DNA from: Tubiluchus corallicola
Lineage: Eukaryota; Priapulida; Priapulimorpha; Priapulimorphida; Tubiluchidae
Direction: 5' to 3'
Length of the DNA stretch: 49,932 bases
Assembly: GCA_030141605.1 (NCBI GenBank)
Contig: JAQGDQ010001213.1
Span: forward strand, 5,001 to 54,932
In this document: positions 23,100 through 33,605 of the stretch, piece after piece
Numbering within the stretch: the first letter of the stretch is position 1
Layout: each line of letters begins with the position of its first letter
The notes under the pieces: generated by a model
What the model was told of the DNA's origin: nothing
Seen by the model: only the letters and a program-made list of their open reading frames with translations
The model's database searches: none
Position numbers and translations under genes: made by a program

Positions 23100-23530
23100 G
23101 GAACTGTGAAAAGTTGCATCGTGCAAGCAACGTCATTTGTAACTTTGGTTTTGTAAAGAGCCATATGAAAACGAAAATTTTCGCGACCTATTGTCCCAGT
23201 TTCTATGGAAAGCAATCATGGCGCCTAGATAGTTATAATTTAAAATTTATCTCCACATTTCCTGGAATATTCCCGTACGTAAGTTATGGTGTCTCCCATA
23301 TCGAGTGCACACTTATATATTACCTTGTATTGCCAATATTGTACATCCAAGTCAACAGTTTGTCAAGCGGTTTATTAAATACTATGTCAATTGTAAACAA
23401 AGTAGTAATACTGTTAAGTTTGTGGTGTACCAAGCTCTGCTTACTGTTAAATAAACAATGGGTTTTAATTTACGACATACATGTTGCACATTGAACTGTA
23501 GTAGTTATCAGATAGAAAATGGATATAATA
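23100..23530. other. Intergenic, no gene supported
   Basis: A 126-codon frame (23,114-23,494) shows no recognisable domain and lies in AT-rich sequence. Not called. Confidence 0.4.
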
Positions 23531-23875
23531 TTGTTACGGAAGCACCTGTGGCAGGTCAGGTGTAGGCCCTCTACACGTCCTGCTTCCACGTCAGCAGCAA
23601 CTCACCCCTTTCTTGTAGGTCCAGACGTCTTGTTTGGGCCTACACGTGGTGTGAGCAGCCAGCTGACCTGAAATGATTCATAAAAGTGTGTAGAGGTCAC
23701 TACAGCCTTGATTTCTGACACAGGTGCTCCTCGGGTGTAGTGCTGTTACTGGGTTAGTCAATTTTTTTGTGCACGTGTATTTTGTTCCCCTATTTTTATA
23801 AGTGCTGATAATAAACTCCGTAAAGTGTAGTTTTCCTATATATTTATATTCTATGAGAGTTAAATGTTATAACAG
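23531..23875. mobile_element. Possible solo LTR
   Basis: Begins TGTTACGG and ends near TTATAACA, so it has TG...CA ends. It contains ATTCATAAAAG (TATA-like) and AATAAACTCC (polyadenylation-like) in LTR-like order. A 10-bp inverted repeat (GTGTAGGCCC at 23,560-23,569 and GGGCCTACAC at 23,636-23,645) lies inside. No target-site duplication is visible and no second copy is present, so this is weak. Confidence 0.25.
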
Positions 23876-24390
23876 GTATATGGTACTAGTTTACAGATAT
23901 TAACTTAGTTAATTAGCATAACATTTGTATTAAAATTAACATTAGTAGTTAAGTAATCAGTTACACAGTTTGCCAAGCAGATCAGTGAGAAAAAGGGTTT
24001 GATAGGAAACCAACTAGTAATTGTTAATACGGTTAGAGACTGCGTCGTGCTTAGAATGTAATGAGTTTATTTTTTAAACACAGCACAGCTTTGATAATTG
24101 GTCATCATCTGATCACCACACCATCTTTTCTTGTGCAACACGAAGACAGCCATCTTGTGAAGACGTTTCGTGGCGTGTCCTGATAGTGTGCATAGCTTTC
24201 TGGTCTTTGCTTTGTCATTACAAAGTGGGTTCTCAAATGTGCAGTTTTCAACATTGCCGTAGCGTTCCACGCGACAATCATTCCAAGTAAACCAATCGTC
24301 GGTGTTTCAACAACTGTCACTCATTTCTGCTGCTTCTTCAACTGACAGCTTTCTCGAGATGATGCTAAAGATGAAAATTGCCCCGTTTAA

Positions 24391-24724
24391 CCCTTATAGG
24401 GTCACGATTTTTTACAACCGATTTTGGTAACCGGAGGGTAAAAAATTACCCCCACCATAATTCGTAAATTACTTTTGATAAGCCGCCGTGTTTCATTAGT
24501 AAACAGCAACAGCATAATTTGTGGTTATGCTAACCACCATAGGATACATTATACCTCTGCTTAAAGACGTGTGACTTACTAGTAATGCGAAATTTAAATT
24601 CACTTAGACATATTGTGCACAAAACATATTTAGAAAAAATCTGGGATGCGTATGGTAAAAGGGTAAAATGCAAAAAACCTGTTTAGGGGTAATTTTTACC
24701 CCCCCCCCCGTCACCCTATAAGGG
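24391..24724. mobile_element. 334-bp MITE flanked by TTAA (piggyBac-like)
   Basis: Ends CCCTTATAGGGT and ACCCTATAAGGG form 12-bp perfect terminal inverted repeats, flanked by TTAA at 24,387-24,390 and 24,725-24,728. A subterminal GGGTAAAAATTACCCC-type block occurs near both ends in inverted orientation. The insertion interrupts the first (3'-most) pentraxin C-half. The two paralogous C-halves nearby have the uninterrupted sequence with a single TTAA at the same position. Confidence 0.88.
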
Positions 24725-24833
24725 TTAAAAATTAAGTTACCTCAACTCTATCACTGACGAAATCCTGATCCCGTCCAATAATGAAACATCCATCAAGCGA
24801 GATGTTGCCCAAGGCAATATCGTAAGTTCCAAC

Positions 24834-25580
24834 ATCGTCTACAGCATTAAAAAGACCTCTGTGACTAGAACTTCTACTTGAACCAGAAGTCACACAAGAA
24901 GTCACACAAGTTGCTTGTTTGATTACATCATTTCTGCTGCTCCTTCAGCTGAAAGCTTTTTCAAGATTATGTTAAGATCGAAAACTGCACCTTTTAAACT
25001 TTGGGTAGCATTAAGTCCGCCATCCACAGAATCCTGGTCTTGTCCAACAAGCAAACATCCATTGGGCGGAATGCTGCCAAAGTCAATATCGTAAGTTCCA
25101 ACATCTACATAGTTAGAATCTTGTTCACTATCTGCATTGCTGAGGTTAGCTTCTCTCATCCAGACTTAGTTTCGTTTGTTCTTCCGACACCATCTCTTTC
25201 GTCTACAGCATTAAAAAGACCTCTGTGACTAGAACTTCTACTTGGACCAGAAGTCACATAAGTCACTTGTTGGCTTGCATCATTTCTGCTGTCCTTCAGC
25301 TGATAGCTTTTTCAAGATTATGTTAAAATCGAAAACTGCACCTTTTAAACTTTGGGTAGCATTAAGTCCGCCATCCACAGAATCCTGGTCCTGTCCAACA
25401 AGCAAACATCCATTGGGCGGAATGTTGCCAAAGTCAATATCGTAAGTTCCAACATCTACATAGTCAGAATCTTGTTCAGGCCTGGTTTAGTTTGTTCTGC
25501 AGACAACATATGTTTCGTCTACATCATCAAAAGGACCAAACAGACCAGAACACCTGCTTGGACCAGAACATCCTAAAGAA
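24834..25580 (-). repeat. Tandem triplication of a linker plus pentraxin C-half unit
   Basis: Three linker copies (about 25,580-25,511, 25,262-25,195 and 24,900-24,834) each precede one C-half copy (25,490-25,280, 25,160-24,940, and 24,830-24,300 with the MITE). The two complete C-halves are nearly identical over about 200 bases (ACTTACGATATTGACTTTGG, CTTGTTGGACA, GGCGGACTTAATGCTACCC). The third is more diverged and retains the only full C-terminus. Period about 330 bases. Confidence 0.8.
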
Positions 25581-26204
25581 GACTGAGATACAGTGACACA
25601 CTGAACTGGAAAATATTCTCCACAATCATCTGCATCACACACATTGCTGCAGCAGTCTGGCAAGTTAAAACACGCAGCATCACACCAACAGCCATGAAAA
25701 CTGGAACCACCACAAGTCTCACCCCTACGTTTTAATGGATCTGCCCCGTGCACGTCAACACTTATAAAGTACGTACCAGTAACTGCGTCGTAACGATGTA
25801 TAAACCATCTCTTAGTACTGTTTTCTCTGCAGTGGAGTCTGACTCTGTCTCAGCTCCATTTACCTTTAGTGACAGAGAGTTGCCTTTGAGAAACAAACAA
25901 AATGTATCATCAGCCTCTGTTGAAGTTGCATAGAAAACAAGCGTTCCCAGTATTTTCAGCGTCTAGATCCATCTTCACCTTCACCCTCACACACCGTTAC
26001 TGGTTCCAGTCGGTCAGCTATGACTTTATTTAACTTTATGTCAGTAAATTCAGAAAATACAACCTCGCTGTATAGTTCTTCGAAGTCAAAACAAGTTTTA
26101 ATCCCCTCCAGGCTTGAATTCCTTAGGAAACAAATCATCTACAGATTTTATTTTCACCTGCTTCGACTTGACTTTGTACAGTAGCATATATACGAATAGG
26201 CCAG

Positions 26205-26205
26205 C

Positions 26206-26254
<49 letters not shown>

Positions 26255-26340
26255 CTATTTATTTATCTTTATATATATATATAAAGAATTAATATTTATT
26301 ATTATTATTAATATATATATATATTAATTCTTTATTTGTC
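26205..26340. repeat. TA-rich microsatellite with a hairpin
   Basis: TA repeats (about 26,210-26,252) followed by an inverted repeat, AAAGAATTAATAT with ATATTAATTCTTT, around an ATT run. Confidence 0.8.
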
Positions 26341-27010
26341 ATTAAAATGGCTGATTGGTTATTATAAAATTGAGTAAGCCTCGGGGTAATGTTACAACAC
26401 TGTTGAAGACAAATGCGTCAAGTGCAGACTAAAAAAACTAAAGTGCACAAAACCAAGGTCTAATTATGTACAATAAATCAACATATTTACAAACACCATA
26501 TTAAAATATTTTTACAAAACAATATTACAAAAGTACATTAAATTTTACATGACATATTTTACACTATATATACATTTGACATGACACAATTAACAGAAAC
26601 ATGCTTTACATTACATAAATTTCACACATTACATTTACACTATTTATACATTTGACATTAAAAAACTAACATAACATGTAGTACACTACATGATTTTTTT
26701 AATTTTTTTCATTTTTAATCGTTTTATGGAGTCAGAGGCGGGGTAGATGAAAGTTGAGTCTGTGTAATTAGTATCAGATGCATAATCTGGAAGTTGAAAC
26801 CTGTTATATTGATATTCTTTTAATTTCTTTTTAAAGTGGTGGAGAGATTCTATTTGTTTTATTTCACTGGGTAGTAAGTTCCATAAATGTATGGCTTGCT
26901 TTGATATAGAGTTATTTCCAAATTTATTGTTTACTGTAATTTGCTTTAAATTGTGTGTTCTATTGTTTAAAGTGGTAATAGCTATAGCGTAGGGCGCCAA
27001 AGTTTGAGAG
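26340..27010 (-). pseudogene. Non-LTR retrotransposon 3' end remnant (reverse transcriptase C-terminus)
   Basis: The minus-strand frame 27,000-26,686 reads NKFGNNSISKQAIHLWNLLP followed by SEIKQIESLHHFKKKLKEY. This is the [IV]-x-x-W-N-x-L-P...F-K-x-x-[LV] pattern near the C-terminus of many LINE reverse transcriptases. The frame ends in a Lys-rich tail at 26,686, and about 340 bases of probable 3' UTR follow to the TA repeat. Upstream domains are missing (5' truncation). Confidence 0.75.
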
Positions 27011-27049
27011 GTGTCAAATTCTAGAAAAAATCTTTTTCTCCTTGGAAAA

Positions 27050-27360
27050 TGTAAATAATTTCATATTCACGTGAAGGGCGCATTTTATAACACACCACAG
27101 GCAGTTACTGAGGGCAGATTTTATATAAGTGCCACGTAACGGACAGGTGCAAGGTATTACAAAACAAGCAGTTACGCAGCCTGCTTGAATATAAGCGCTA
27201 TGCACATACATGTAATTAATAATGACTACGTAGAAACTAGATTAATAGTATTCCTAATACACCACAAGTAATTGTTTAATCTACTCGTTACCTGAACAAT
27301 AATAAACTCACAATAGAGATGGGCGAGTGAGACGGTCTTCGTACGCCCCTGACTGGATGT
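27050..27360 (-). repeat. Dispersed repeat C, copy 2
   Basis: Reverse-oriented partner of 6,190-6,545, starting just upstream of the LINE remnant. It includes CACACCACAGGCAGTTACTG and TTTTATATAAGTGCC. Confidence 0.65.
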
Positions 27361-27684
27361 ACTTTTGCTTCTGCGCAGGCGTCAACCACCATCAGCCACG
27401 TGACAAATCAAAACATCCAGAAAATGTAATCGAGTTGTCATTTTGAAAACACGTGGCAGCTCTTCAATCAGCTTGCCTTTCTTTGAAAATAAACAATGAG
27501 TCTCTGAACTAAACGTTTTTCAGACAAAATTACTTGACTAACAAATGATAATACATATTTCCTTCTGGCTATCTTGTAAAACGAAAGAGCAGTCGTTGAA
27601 CTGAAAAATTCAAGCAAATTTAAGCAGCCTGACATGAGTCTAATTACGTGACAAGAAAGTCTATAACATTCCTCCTTCGGGCTA
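27361..27684. other. Intergenic, no gene seen
   Basis: AT-rich sequence, nothing supported. Confidence 0.4.
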
Positions 27685-28345
27685 TTTTAAAGGAAAATGT
27701 TAAGCAAAAATGTGTGGGAAATAACTTGCTAAAGAAATAAGATTAAGTGTTAAAGCACAAGAAAATCCTCCACTTAAATCAAAGTTAAAAAGTTCCTCCT
27801 GGAATTTTGTACCACTTACGTACTGTCTTTTTGCATGCAGGAGTTAGACGCAGCCATTTTGACGATAAGTCATTTGAAACAAGTTTAGATAACACTGAGT
27901 AAAGTTTTAAAAAATAATCCGAGCATTCGTAGCGCACACGTCACTGAGTAAAATTTTAAATTACCGTTTCTTGTCAATAAGATTAAAAATACGTTTTTGG
28001 TTGAGCTGTGCACTCTGGAGGGAAAACCGGCGACATTTTACCAATCGACACAAACACTTTAATTATTAGTCTAGTTATATAAGTCTTTTCAGCAGGCAAG
28101 CAAAGTGCTAAGTAACACAGATTTGCATAGACAGTTTTTGGGATATAATTTAACATTTCTTTTTCTTCCCTAATTTATATTGTGCGTATATGACGTCATG
28201 TAATACTGCCATCGGAACAGTATTGCGAGAAATTTAAAATGAAGACAAACAAAAAATCCTTTCAACGCAAGTACGACATACGCTGTAAACTAACATAATT
28301 TTCTGAAACCTACTTCAGGTATACCTTTTCTTGTCCTTTAACGTA
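27685..28345 (-). repeat. Dispersed repeat D, copy 2
   Basis: Reverse-oriented partner of 11,341-12,060, better conserved towards its 28,345 end (CTGAAACCTACTTCAGGTAT). It carries a perfect TGACGTCA at 28,191-28,198. Confidence 0.8.
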
Positions 28346-29025
28346 GAAAGATGAGTTTTAATTAAGCACCTGTATATTATCTTGTCTCCGTTTTTTCAGC
28401 GCAGTTTTTCAGTCTGGCTTCATCTGCCCGCTGAAGCACTTGATGTCATTATCAATAGCTCATGTATGCAAATACACCATTAGCAGCATGATGGTTCTAT
28501 TCAGTAGTCATCTTTATCATTTCTAACCACGTGTACTTGATACGTCAAAGAGGAAATGTATGCAGAAAGCAGTTATGAGAGTCGTTAATGAATCCGCTTG
28601 CAGAGCGTGACGCCACTATCATAATAGAACCGAGTGAGCAGATATCACTTTCTTGTTTATCCGCATCCGCATAATCCGCAACTGTACATTCTTTTCTTTT
28701 CTTCTTCTACGAATTTTCTTCTTTTTCTACGAAGCCCCGAGTTAAAATCGTTGACCATTGACAAATTCCTTGTAAAATAAACAATTTTTAAACACGTAAA
28801 GTTTGAGTTTAAAGTTATATTTTATTATTGCATCTGTAGTTTAGATTTTGCACTGACACATTTGCCTCCAATAGTGAATGTTTTTTTAACTATTACTGAT
28901 TGAGAATCTTAATATTTTGTTCTGATTCTCAATATTATTATGGCAAATGAAGATGTTACTGAACTATATTATACTTGTGAATCCACTACAAGGACTCCGC
29001 GCATCTACACCACACTTCAACAATT
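28346..29025. other. Intergenic, includes a flanking direct repeat
   Basis: About 28,660-28,770 (TCCGCATCCGCATAATCCGC ... GAGTTAAAATCGTTGACCAT) resembles 29,886-30,012 (TCCGCATATCCACACAAACC ... GAGCTATAATCGTTCATCAT). Otherwise no structure seen. Confidence 0.45.
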
Positions 29026-29027
29026 TC

Positions 29028-29865
29028 GTTGGTCCCTTCACTTCACTTCATTTTACTACACTTCACTTCTCTTTACTTCACTTCGCCTTACTTCACTTCA
29101 CTTCGCTTCACTTTACTTTATTTTGCTTCACTTCACTTCACTTTACTTTACTTCATTTCACTTCGCTTCATTTTACTTCACTTCACTTCACTTTATTTCA
29201 TTTCGCTTCACTTCACTTCACTTCATTTAATTTCACTTTACTTTACTTTACTTTACTTTACTTTACTTTACTTTACTTTACTTTACTTTACTTTACTTTA
29301 CTTTACTTTACTTTACTTTACTTTACTTTACTTTACTTTACTTTACTTTACTTTACTTTACTTTACTTTACTTTACTTTACTTTACTTTACTTTACACTT
29401 TACTTTACTTTACTTTACTTTACTTTACTTTACTTTACTTTACTTTACTTTACTTTACTTTACTTTACTTTACTTTACTTTACTTTACTTTACTTTACGT
29501 TACTTTGCTTTACGTTACTTTACTTTACTTTACTTTACATCACTTCACTTCACCTTACTTCACTTCACTTCTCTTTACATCTCTTCGCCTTACTTCACTT
29601 CACTTCAGTTCGCTTCACTTTAATTCACTTCACTTCACTTCATTTCACTTCATTTCACTTCACTTCACTTCACTTCACTTCACTTCACTTCACTTCACTT
29701 CACTTCACTTTACTTCACTTCACTTCACTTCACTTCACTTCACTTCATTTCTTTTCATTTCATTTCATTTCATTTCATTTCATTTCACTTCACTTCACTT
29801 CATTTCGCTTCACTCCACTTCACTTCATTTCACTTCACTTTACTTCACTTCACTTCACTTCGCTG
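29028..29865. repeat. CTTTA/CTTCA/ATTTC pentanucleotide satellite
   Basis: About 165 five-base units. A homogeneous CTTTA core (about 29,235-29,530) is flanked by degenerate CTTCA blocks, with a short ATTTC block near 29,755-29,785. Three forward frames are open as Phe/Thr/Leu/His peptides of up to 315 residues, which are artefacts. Confidence 0.97.
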
Positions 29866-30019
29866 TCTTTGTTTAACTTTCTTTTTATCCGCATATCCAC
29901 ACAAACCGCAAATGTTCATATTCGCATATCCGCAAAATATAGGCAGAAAGCTCACTATAAGTTTTTTCCTTTTTAAATGAGGCCCTGAGCTATAATCGTT
30001 CATCATTAACAAATATACT

Positions 30020-30095
30020 GCGTTGTGTGGCCGAGTAGTTTAAATTTCGGACTGCAACCACGCAGTCTTGAGTTCGATGCCAGCCAACTCCAACA
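30020..30095 (+). mobile_element. tRNA-like sequence, probable SINE head
   Basis: A-box TGGCCGAGTAG at 30,028-30,038 and B-box-like GAGTTCGATGCC at 30,070-30,081 are spaced as in a tRNA. Between them GACTGC and GCAGTC form a stem with a 6-base loop where an anticodon arm would be. Acceptor pairing (GTTG with CAAC) is partial and the loop is one base short, so a working tRNA is unlikely. A tRNA Ser/Leu-derived SINE head or tRNA pseudogene fits best. The 3' limit of any SINE body is not clear. Confidence 0.5.
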
Positions 30096-30309
30096 CGTAT
30101 ACTTTACATATTTCGTTATTAGCGTGTTGAGCCCTTACCTGTGTTGTTGTAAATGTAATGGTAGCTACATAGCCGTTAGTATTGAACGTTTCTGCACTTT
30201 ATCTGCTGTTTTTCTTGCATATTATTTTGCAGGGCTGATTCATGTATGAATATTTACGAATGTATGAGTTTTAAAAACTGCCTAATCTAAACGAAATAGA
30301 CTGTCTACT

Positions 30310-30482
30310 CTAAAGGGAGACAGGATGATTTTTTATATACAACCCCATTTTCAAGTCCGACAAAAAGCATACATTTTAACACAATTAATACTGCAAAAGC
30401 GTTTCTGGTAATTAAATAATAGATTAAAAACTTAATTAACGACGAGCGAGCCCAGCTACTGATGACATCATAAACTAACATA
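30310..30482 (-). repeat. Dispersed repeat B, copy 2
   Basis: Reverse-oriented partner of 7,480-7,655. Confidence 0.7.
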
Positions 30483-31040
30483 ATTTTCAACAGCAAAAAT
30501 ATTCAACGAGCGTGTTGCACCAGTTTGTAAAAGAGAAAATTGAAGTACAGTGCTACTGTAAGATATTCAGAGTGTTGTACTAAAACTAGATAAGATAAAA
30601 ATTCAAATTTCAAATTTACCGCTGTGCTCTCGCATGAGTTGTCGAACGTGTGCAGTACTTCATAGACTAACACATTTGAAGTGAGACGTACAGCGCCTGT
30701 TTTTTGTACGAAGCGTTTCCGAAAAGCGGTCGTTGGTGCCCGTCTAACTAACGAAAGGCGAAATCCATGTAACAGCGAAGAACTAGTGACGCGAACGCGA
30801 AATTGTGTTTGTGTGGTAATAATTCTTTCACGTAAGTGATTTTTGAAAAGCTAGTAAGTTTCCTTTCAATATTTTAGAGTAGATTGTTTTGACCTGCAGT
30901 TTAAGATTGAGTCAATTTTGCTTTAAATAATTTTACCTAAAATGTACTTTCTGCATTGACACGGATTGTAATTTTAAACTATAAACATTATACTAAATGT
31001 CTGTGAAAATATAAATATCAGCGTAACGTGCTTTTATTTT
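30483..31040. other. Intergenic, no gene seen
   Basis: No reading frame or repeat I can support. Confidence 0.4.
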
Positions 31041-31044
31041 GTTG

Positions 31045-31115
31045 ATGACGGCGATGACGATGATGATTATGACGACGACGATGATAATGATGATGACGAC
31101 GACGACGACGACGAC

Positions 31116-31155
<40 letters not shown>

Positions 31156-31192
31156 GTGGTGGTTTTGGTGGTGGTGGTGGTGCTGGCGGTAG
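31045..31192. repeat. GAT/GAC/GGT trinucleotide microsatellite
   Basis: Blocks of GACGAC, then GATGAT, then GGTGGT. Poly-His and poly-Met frames across it are artefacts. Confidence 0.93.
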
Positions 31193-31199
31193 TGATGTT

Positions 31200-31615
31200 T
31201 TCTATTATCTCTTATCACAAGGTCCCGTTTTGCTCTGAACTAAACCCACTTCTACCGGTCAACCTTCGTGTTTCTCTGTTGTACGAACCTCATCATAAAT
31301 TCACAATAACGCTGCAAAGCTGCAGTAGTACGGTAAACACGTGAACCACCAAACAATGGCCGCGCCACTCACGCGCGTCAATGTCGTGGCAAAAAGTGAG
31401 ATCTTGATTGTACAATGCGCTCGATGATTGATTGAATTGAACCTCGTGTCATCGGGTTGAGAAGACTGGAGTGTACATCAGGAACAGCTGTGTTTGTAGC
31501 GAGTACAGTGCGCGTTATAGGGATCAAGCCAAGCGAGGGCTTCACGGAAGCCAAGCAGTTAGAGGCTGAAACAATGGTGGCACACACGGAAATCGTCACG
31601 GTCGTTAGGTTGCTA
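31200..31615. other. Intergenic, no gene supported
   Basis: The N-terminal part of the frame starting at 31,457 has no recognisable domain. Only its end, from about 31,619, is retrotransposon-like. Confidence 0.4.
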
Positions 31616-31618
31616 ATT

Positions 31619-32110
31619 AGTCAAAACATTTTCACATTAAAATCGTTTTTTGTATCGACCATTAACATGTGGAACAACTTACCACAGAACATTCGTGAAA
31701 TTACACCCATTTCACACTTCAAACAAGAGCTCAAATCTCATTTAAGTTCTTTGTTGCGTAAGAAACATTTTTCATTTGGTAAACCTCCAATATCAGTGCA
31801 TCATACGCGCATGAGAATCTGATTTTCTCAGGTAAACTACGACCTTTTCTCTAAAGATAATAATGGTCATCCAGTATTGCCCAATTGTAACTGTGGATTT
31901 CGATTTGAGTCTGTCGAACAATTTTTGTTGCACTGCCCATTGTATCAACAAACTAGCGTAGTTATGTTTGATAAATTAAATGCTATACTTCTGCCCGAAA
32001 ACCTTAATATAGCTGCCTTAGGAAGTAATGATCTGTTAAAGTTGTTATTATTGGAAAAGATGAATTTAACTATGTTGCTAACTGTAAAATATTTCAATGC
32101 ATTCACATGA
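31619..32110 (+). pseudogene. Non-LTR retrotransposon remnant, reverse transcriptase C-terminus with zinc-binding motif
   Basis: The first frame gives FVSTINMWNNLPQNIREITP and HFKQELKSHL, the typical C-terminal W-N-x-L-P segment, then HHTRMRI. After a frameshift near 31,822-31,835 the next frame gives YDLFSKDNNGHPVLPNCNCG and FESVEQFLLHCPLY, the C-x-C-G...E...F-L-L-H-C zinc-knuckle-like motif of LINE C-termini, ending at 32,110. The frameshift and missing N-terminal domains mark it as dead. The 3' part is shared with 41,556-41,990. Confidence 0.85.
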
Positions 32111-32465
32111 CTCTATACTACGTACTAAACACTTCCAGTAGTTTCTATCTGATATGAAATGCATCAGTCTTAAATATTCGTACATTAATATTTTCTAACC
32201 GTCATTTTCCACTAATGTCTAATGTAATTTTGTAGTAAAACTTGTCAGCTTCTGTAGCTATAGTCTATTCTTACTGTAAATGTTACTAATGTCTAATATA
32301 ATTTTGTAGTAAAACTTGTCAGCTTGTGTAGCTATAGTCTATTCTTACTGTAAATGTTACTAATGTCTAATATAATTTTGTAGTAAAACTTGTCAGCTTG
32401 TGTAGCTATAGTCTATTCTTACTGTAAATGTTACTAATGTCTAATGTAGTCTTGTAGTAAAACTT
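32111..32465 (+). repeat. LINE 3' UTR with 74-bp tandem repeat (3-4 copies)
   Basis: Repeated phrases TACTAATGTCTAATGTAATT, TTGTAGTAAAACTTGTCAGC, TTGTGTAGCTATAGTC and TATTCTTACTGTAAATG. The same unit appears in tandem at 41,740-41,965, so it belongs to the element and not to this locus. Confidence 0.88.
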
Positions 32466-33295
32466 GTTATGATGTATTGAAGTTATTTACGGATTGAGTA
32501 ACGTTATTTTGAGTTTAGGCCACTGTCTTTCGTCAAGCAAAAATCAACCATTCATAAAGTTTCTATCAGTAACAAGATTAGAGCTTATTCACAGACCTGT
32601 TATCTATAGTAATGTACTTTTTATTACAGTAATACATAGATATAGAATTGATGTACTTAACTATATAGTACATTTACATTACTTTTATTTTGCCTTTGTT
32701 GTTCTCAATGTGACATTTTGGTATTTTTGGACATACTTTTTTCTGGTCATCCAATATTATAGTCTATTTGATCGAATTACGTAGAATTATAATCAGTAAA
32801 CTAAGTAATTAACTAACTAACTAGCTAACCAACCAACCAACTAACTATAACTAACTATAACTAACTAACTACGAACGAACGAACGAACTATGGAAGCCCT
32901 TTTTGCCCCCCCCCCCTTCTGTTTTATGATGATGATTTTTTTCGTTGCGAAGCCATTCAAATACTGATCATTATAAGCATGATAGTAAGGAATTAACCAG
33001 TGGTCAAGTAAGTGCCTTTTACCATCTCAGCACCTGTCCCGCTGCCTTGGATCACGTAAGAAAAGCAGTTTGTAGCAAAATTTTGCAGCCTTTACCACTT
33101 TATCAGAGCGTTTTCCATATAATGACATGGACCATGCGAATCGGCATCATCTCACTTTTCAAAAAATAAAAAAGGCATTCTATGATGGTAATACAAAAAC
33201 ACTTTTTTGCGGGTAGGGCAACCAACCATTTCGAAGGTTTTCGTGACAAGAATAATTTTTTCACAGTTCCGTTGTGCACACGCGTAGTTGTTGTA
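32466..33295. other. Intergenic with short simple repeats
   Basis: AACTAACTAACC-type tetranucleotide tract near 32,800-32,890 and a C run near 32,908. The small frame 32,494-32,784 is AT-driven and not called. Confidence 0.45.
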
Positions 33296-33296
33296 G

Positions 33297-33605
33297 ATCA
33301 GAGATTAAGTGTACCACAGCAACGTGTCTTAACTACAACCGTCACGTAACATGTGGGTAAGGTAAAGGCGTCTGCCGCATCAGTTCGTCAAACTTCTGTT
33401 GTTTTACGTGGACCTTACTTAATTGTGCATTTGTCTGTGCGTAGAGTGATTTCCTAGCAGGATCTTACTTCGGAATAAGAAAAATAAACTAGGTAAGGCT
33501 CTAGCTTGGTGCTAAAACTGTTACTATTACAACAGCTTGGGCTGCGAGGCGTTGTCAAGTGTACACAAATGTGTTGTATGGTACACTTAACCTTCGACCT
33601 TTTCA
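33297..33605 (+). mobile_element. MITE family A, copy 3 (best preserved ends)
   Basis: TTAAGTGTACCA (33,305-33,316) and TGGTACACTTAA (33,579-33,590) are perfect 12-bp inverted repeats near the ends. The outer parts (AGATCAGAGA and CCTTCGACCTTTT) are similar to the AAGGTCAAAGG-type ends of other copies. No coding capacity. About 310 bases. Confidence 0.8.

Larger units (their letters stand above)
24066..26170 (-). pseudogene. Decayed pentraxin-domain gene with embedded somatomedin-B-like module
   Basis: Read on the minus strand, N to C. About 26,130-25,980 is a pentraxin-type start, CFDFEELYSEVVFSEFTD then RLEPVTVC. About 25,935-25,800 is VFYATSTEADDTFCLFLKGN and LSLKVNG. About 25,795-25,740 is FIHRYDAVTGTYFISVDVHG. 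At 25,735-25,600 is a cysteine module, GETCGGSSFHGCWCDAACFN then LPDCCSNVCD, fitting a somatomedin-B-like Cys pattern. Then come pentraxin C-half segments with the calcium-site-like PPNGCLLVGQDQDSVDGG. The last part, to 24,066, is DWFTWNDCRVERYGNVENC and a short tail. Frameshifts occur near 25,960 and 25,795, a TAA interrupts the frame near 25,488-25,490, and stops or indels end two C-half copies, so it is almost certainly non-functional. Pentraxins are secreted calcium-dependent pattern-binding lectins; somatomedin-B modules mediate extracellular protein binding. No signal peptide exon is visible. Whether the damage is real or partly sequencing indels cannot be told here. Confidence 0.7.

Noticed and set aside
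28947-29976. Phe/Thr/Leu/His-rich frames of over 300 residues
   Set aside because: Pentanucleotide repeat without stop codons in several frames; no domain.
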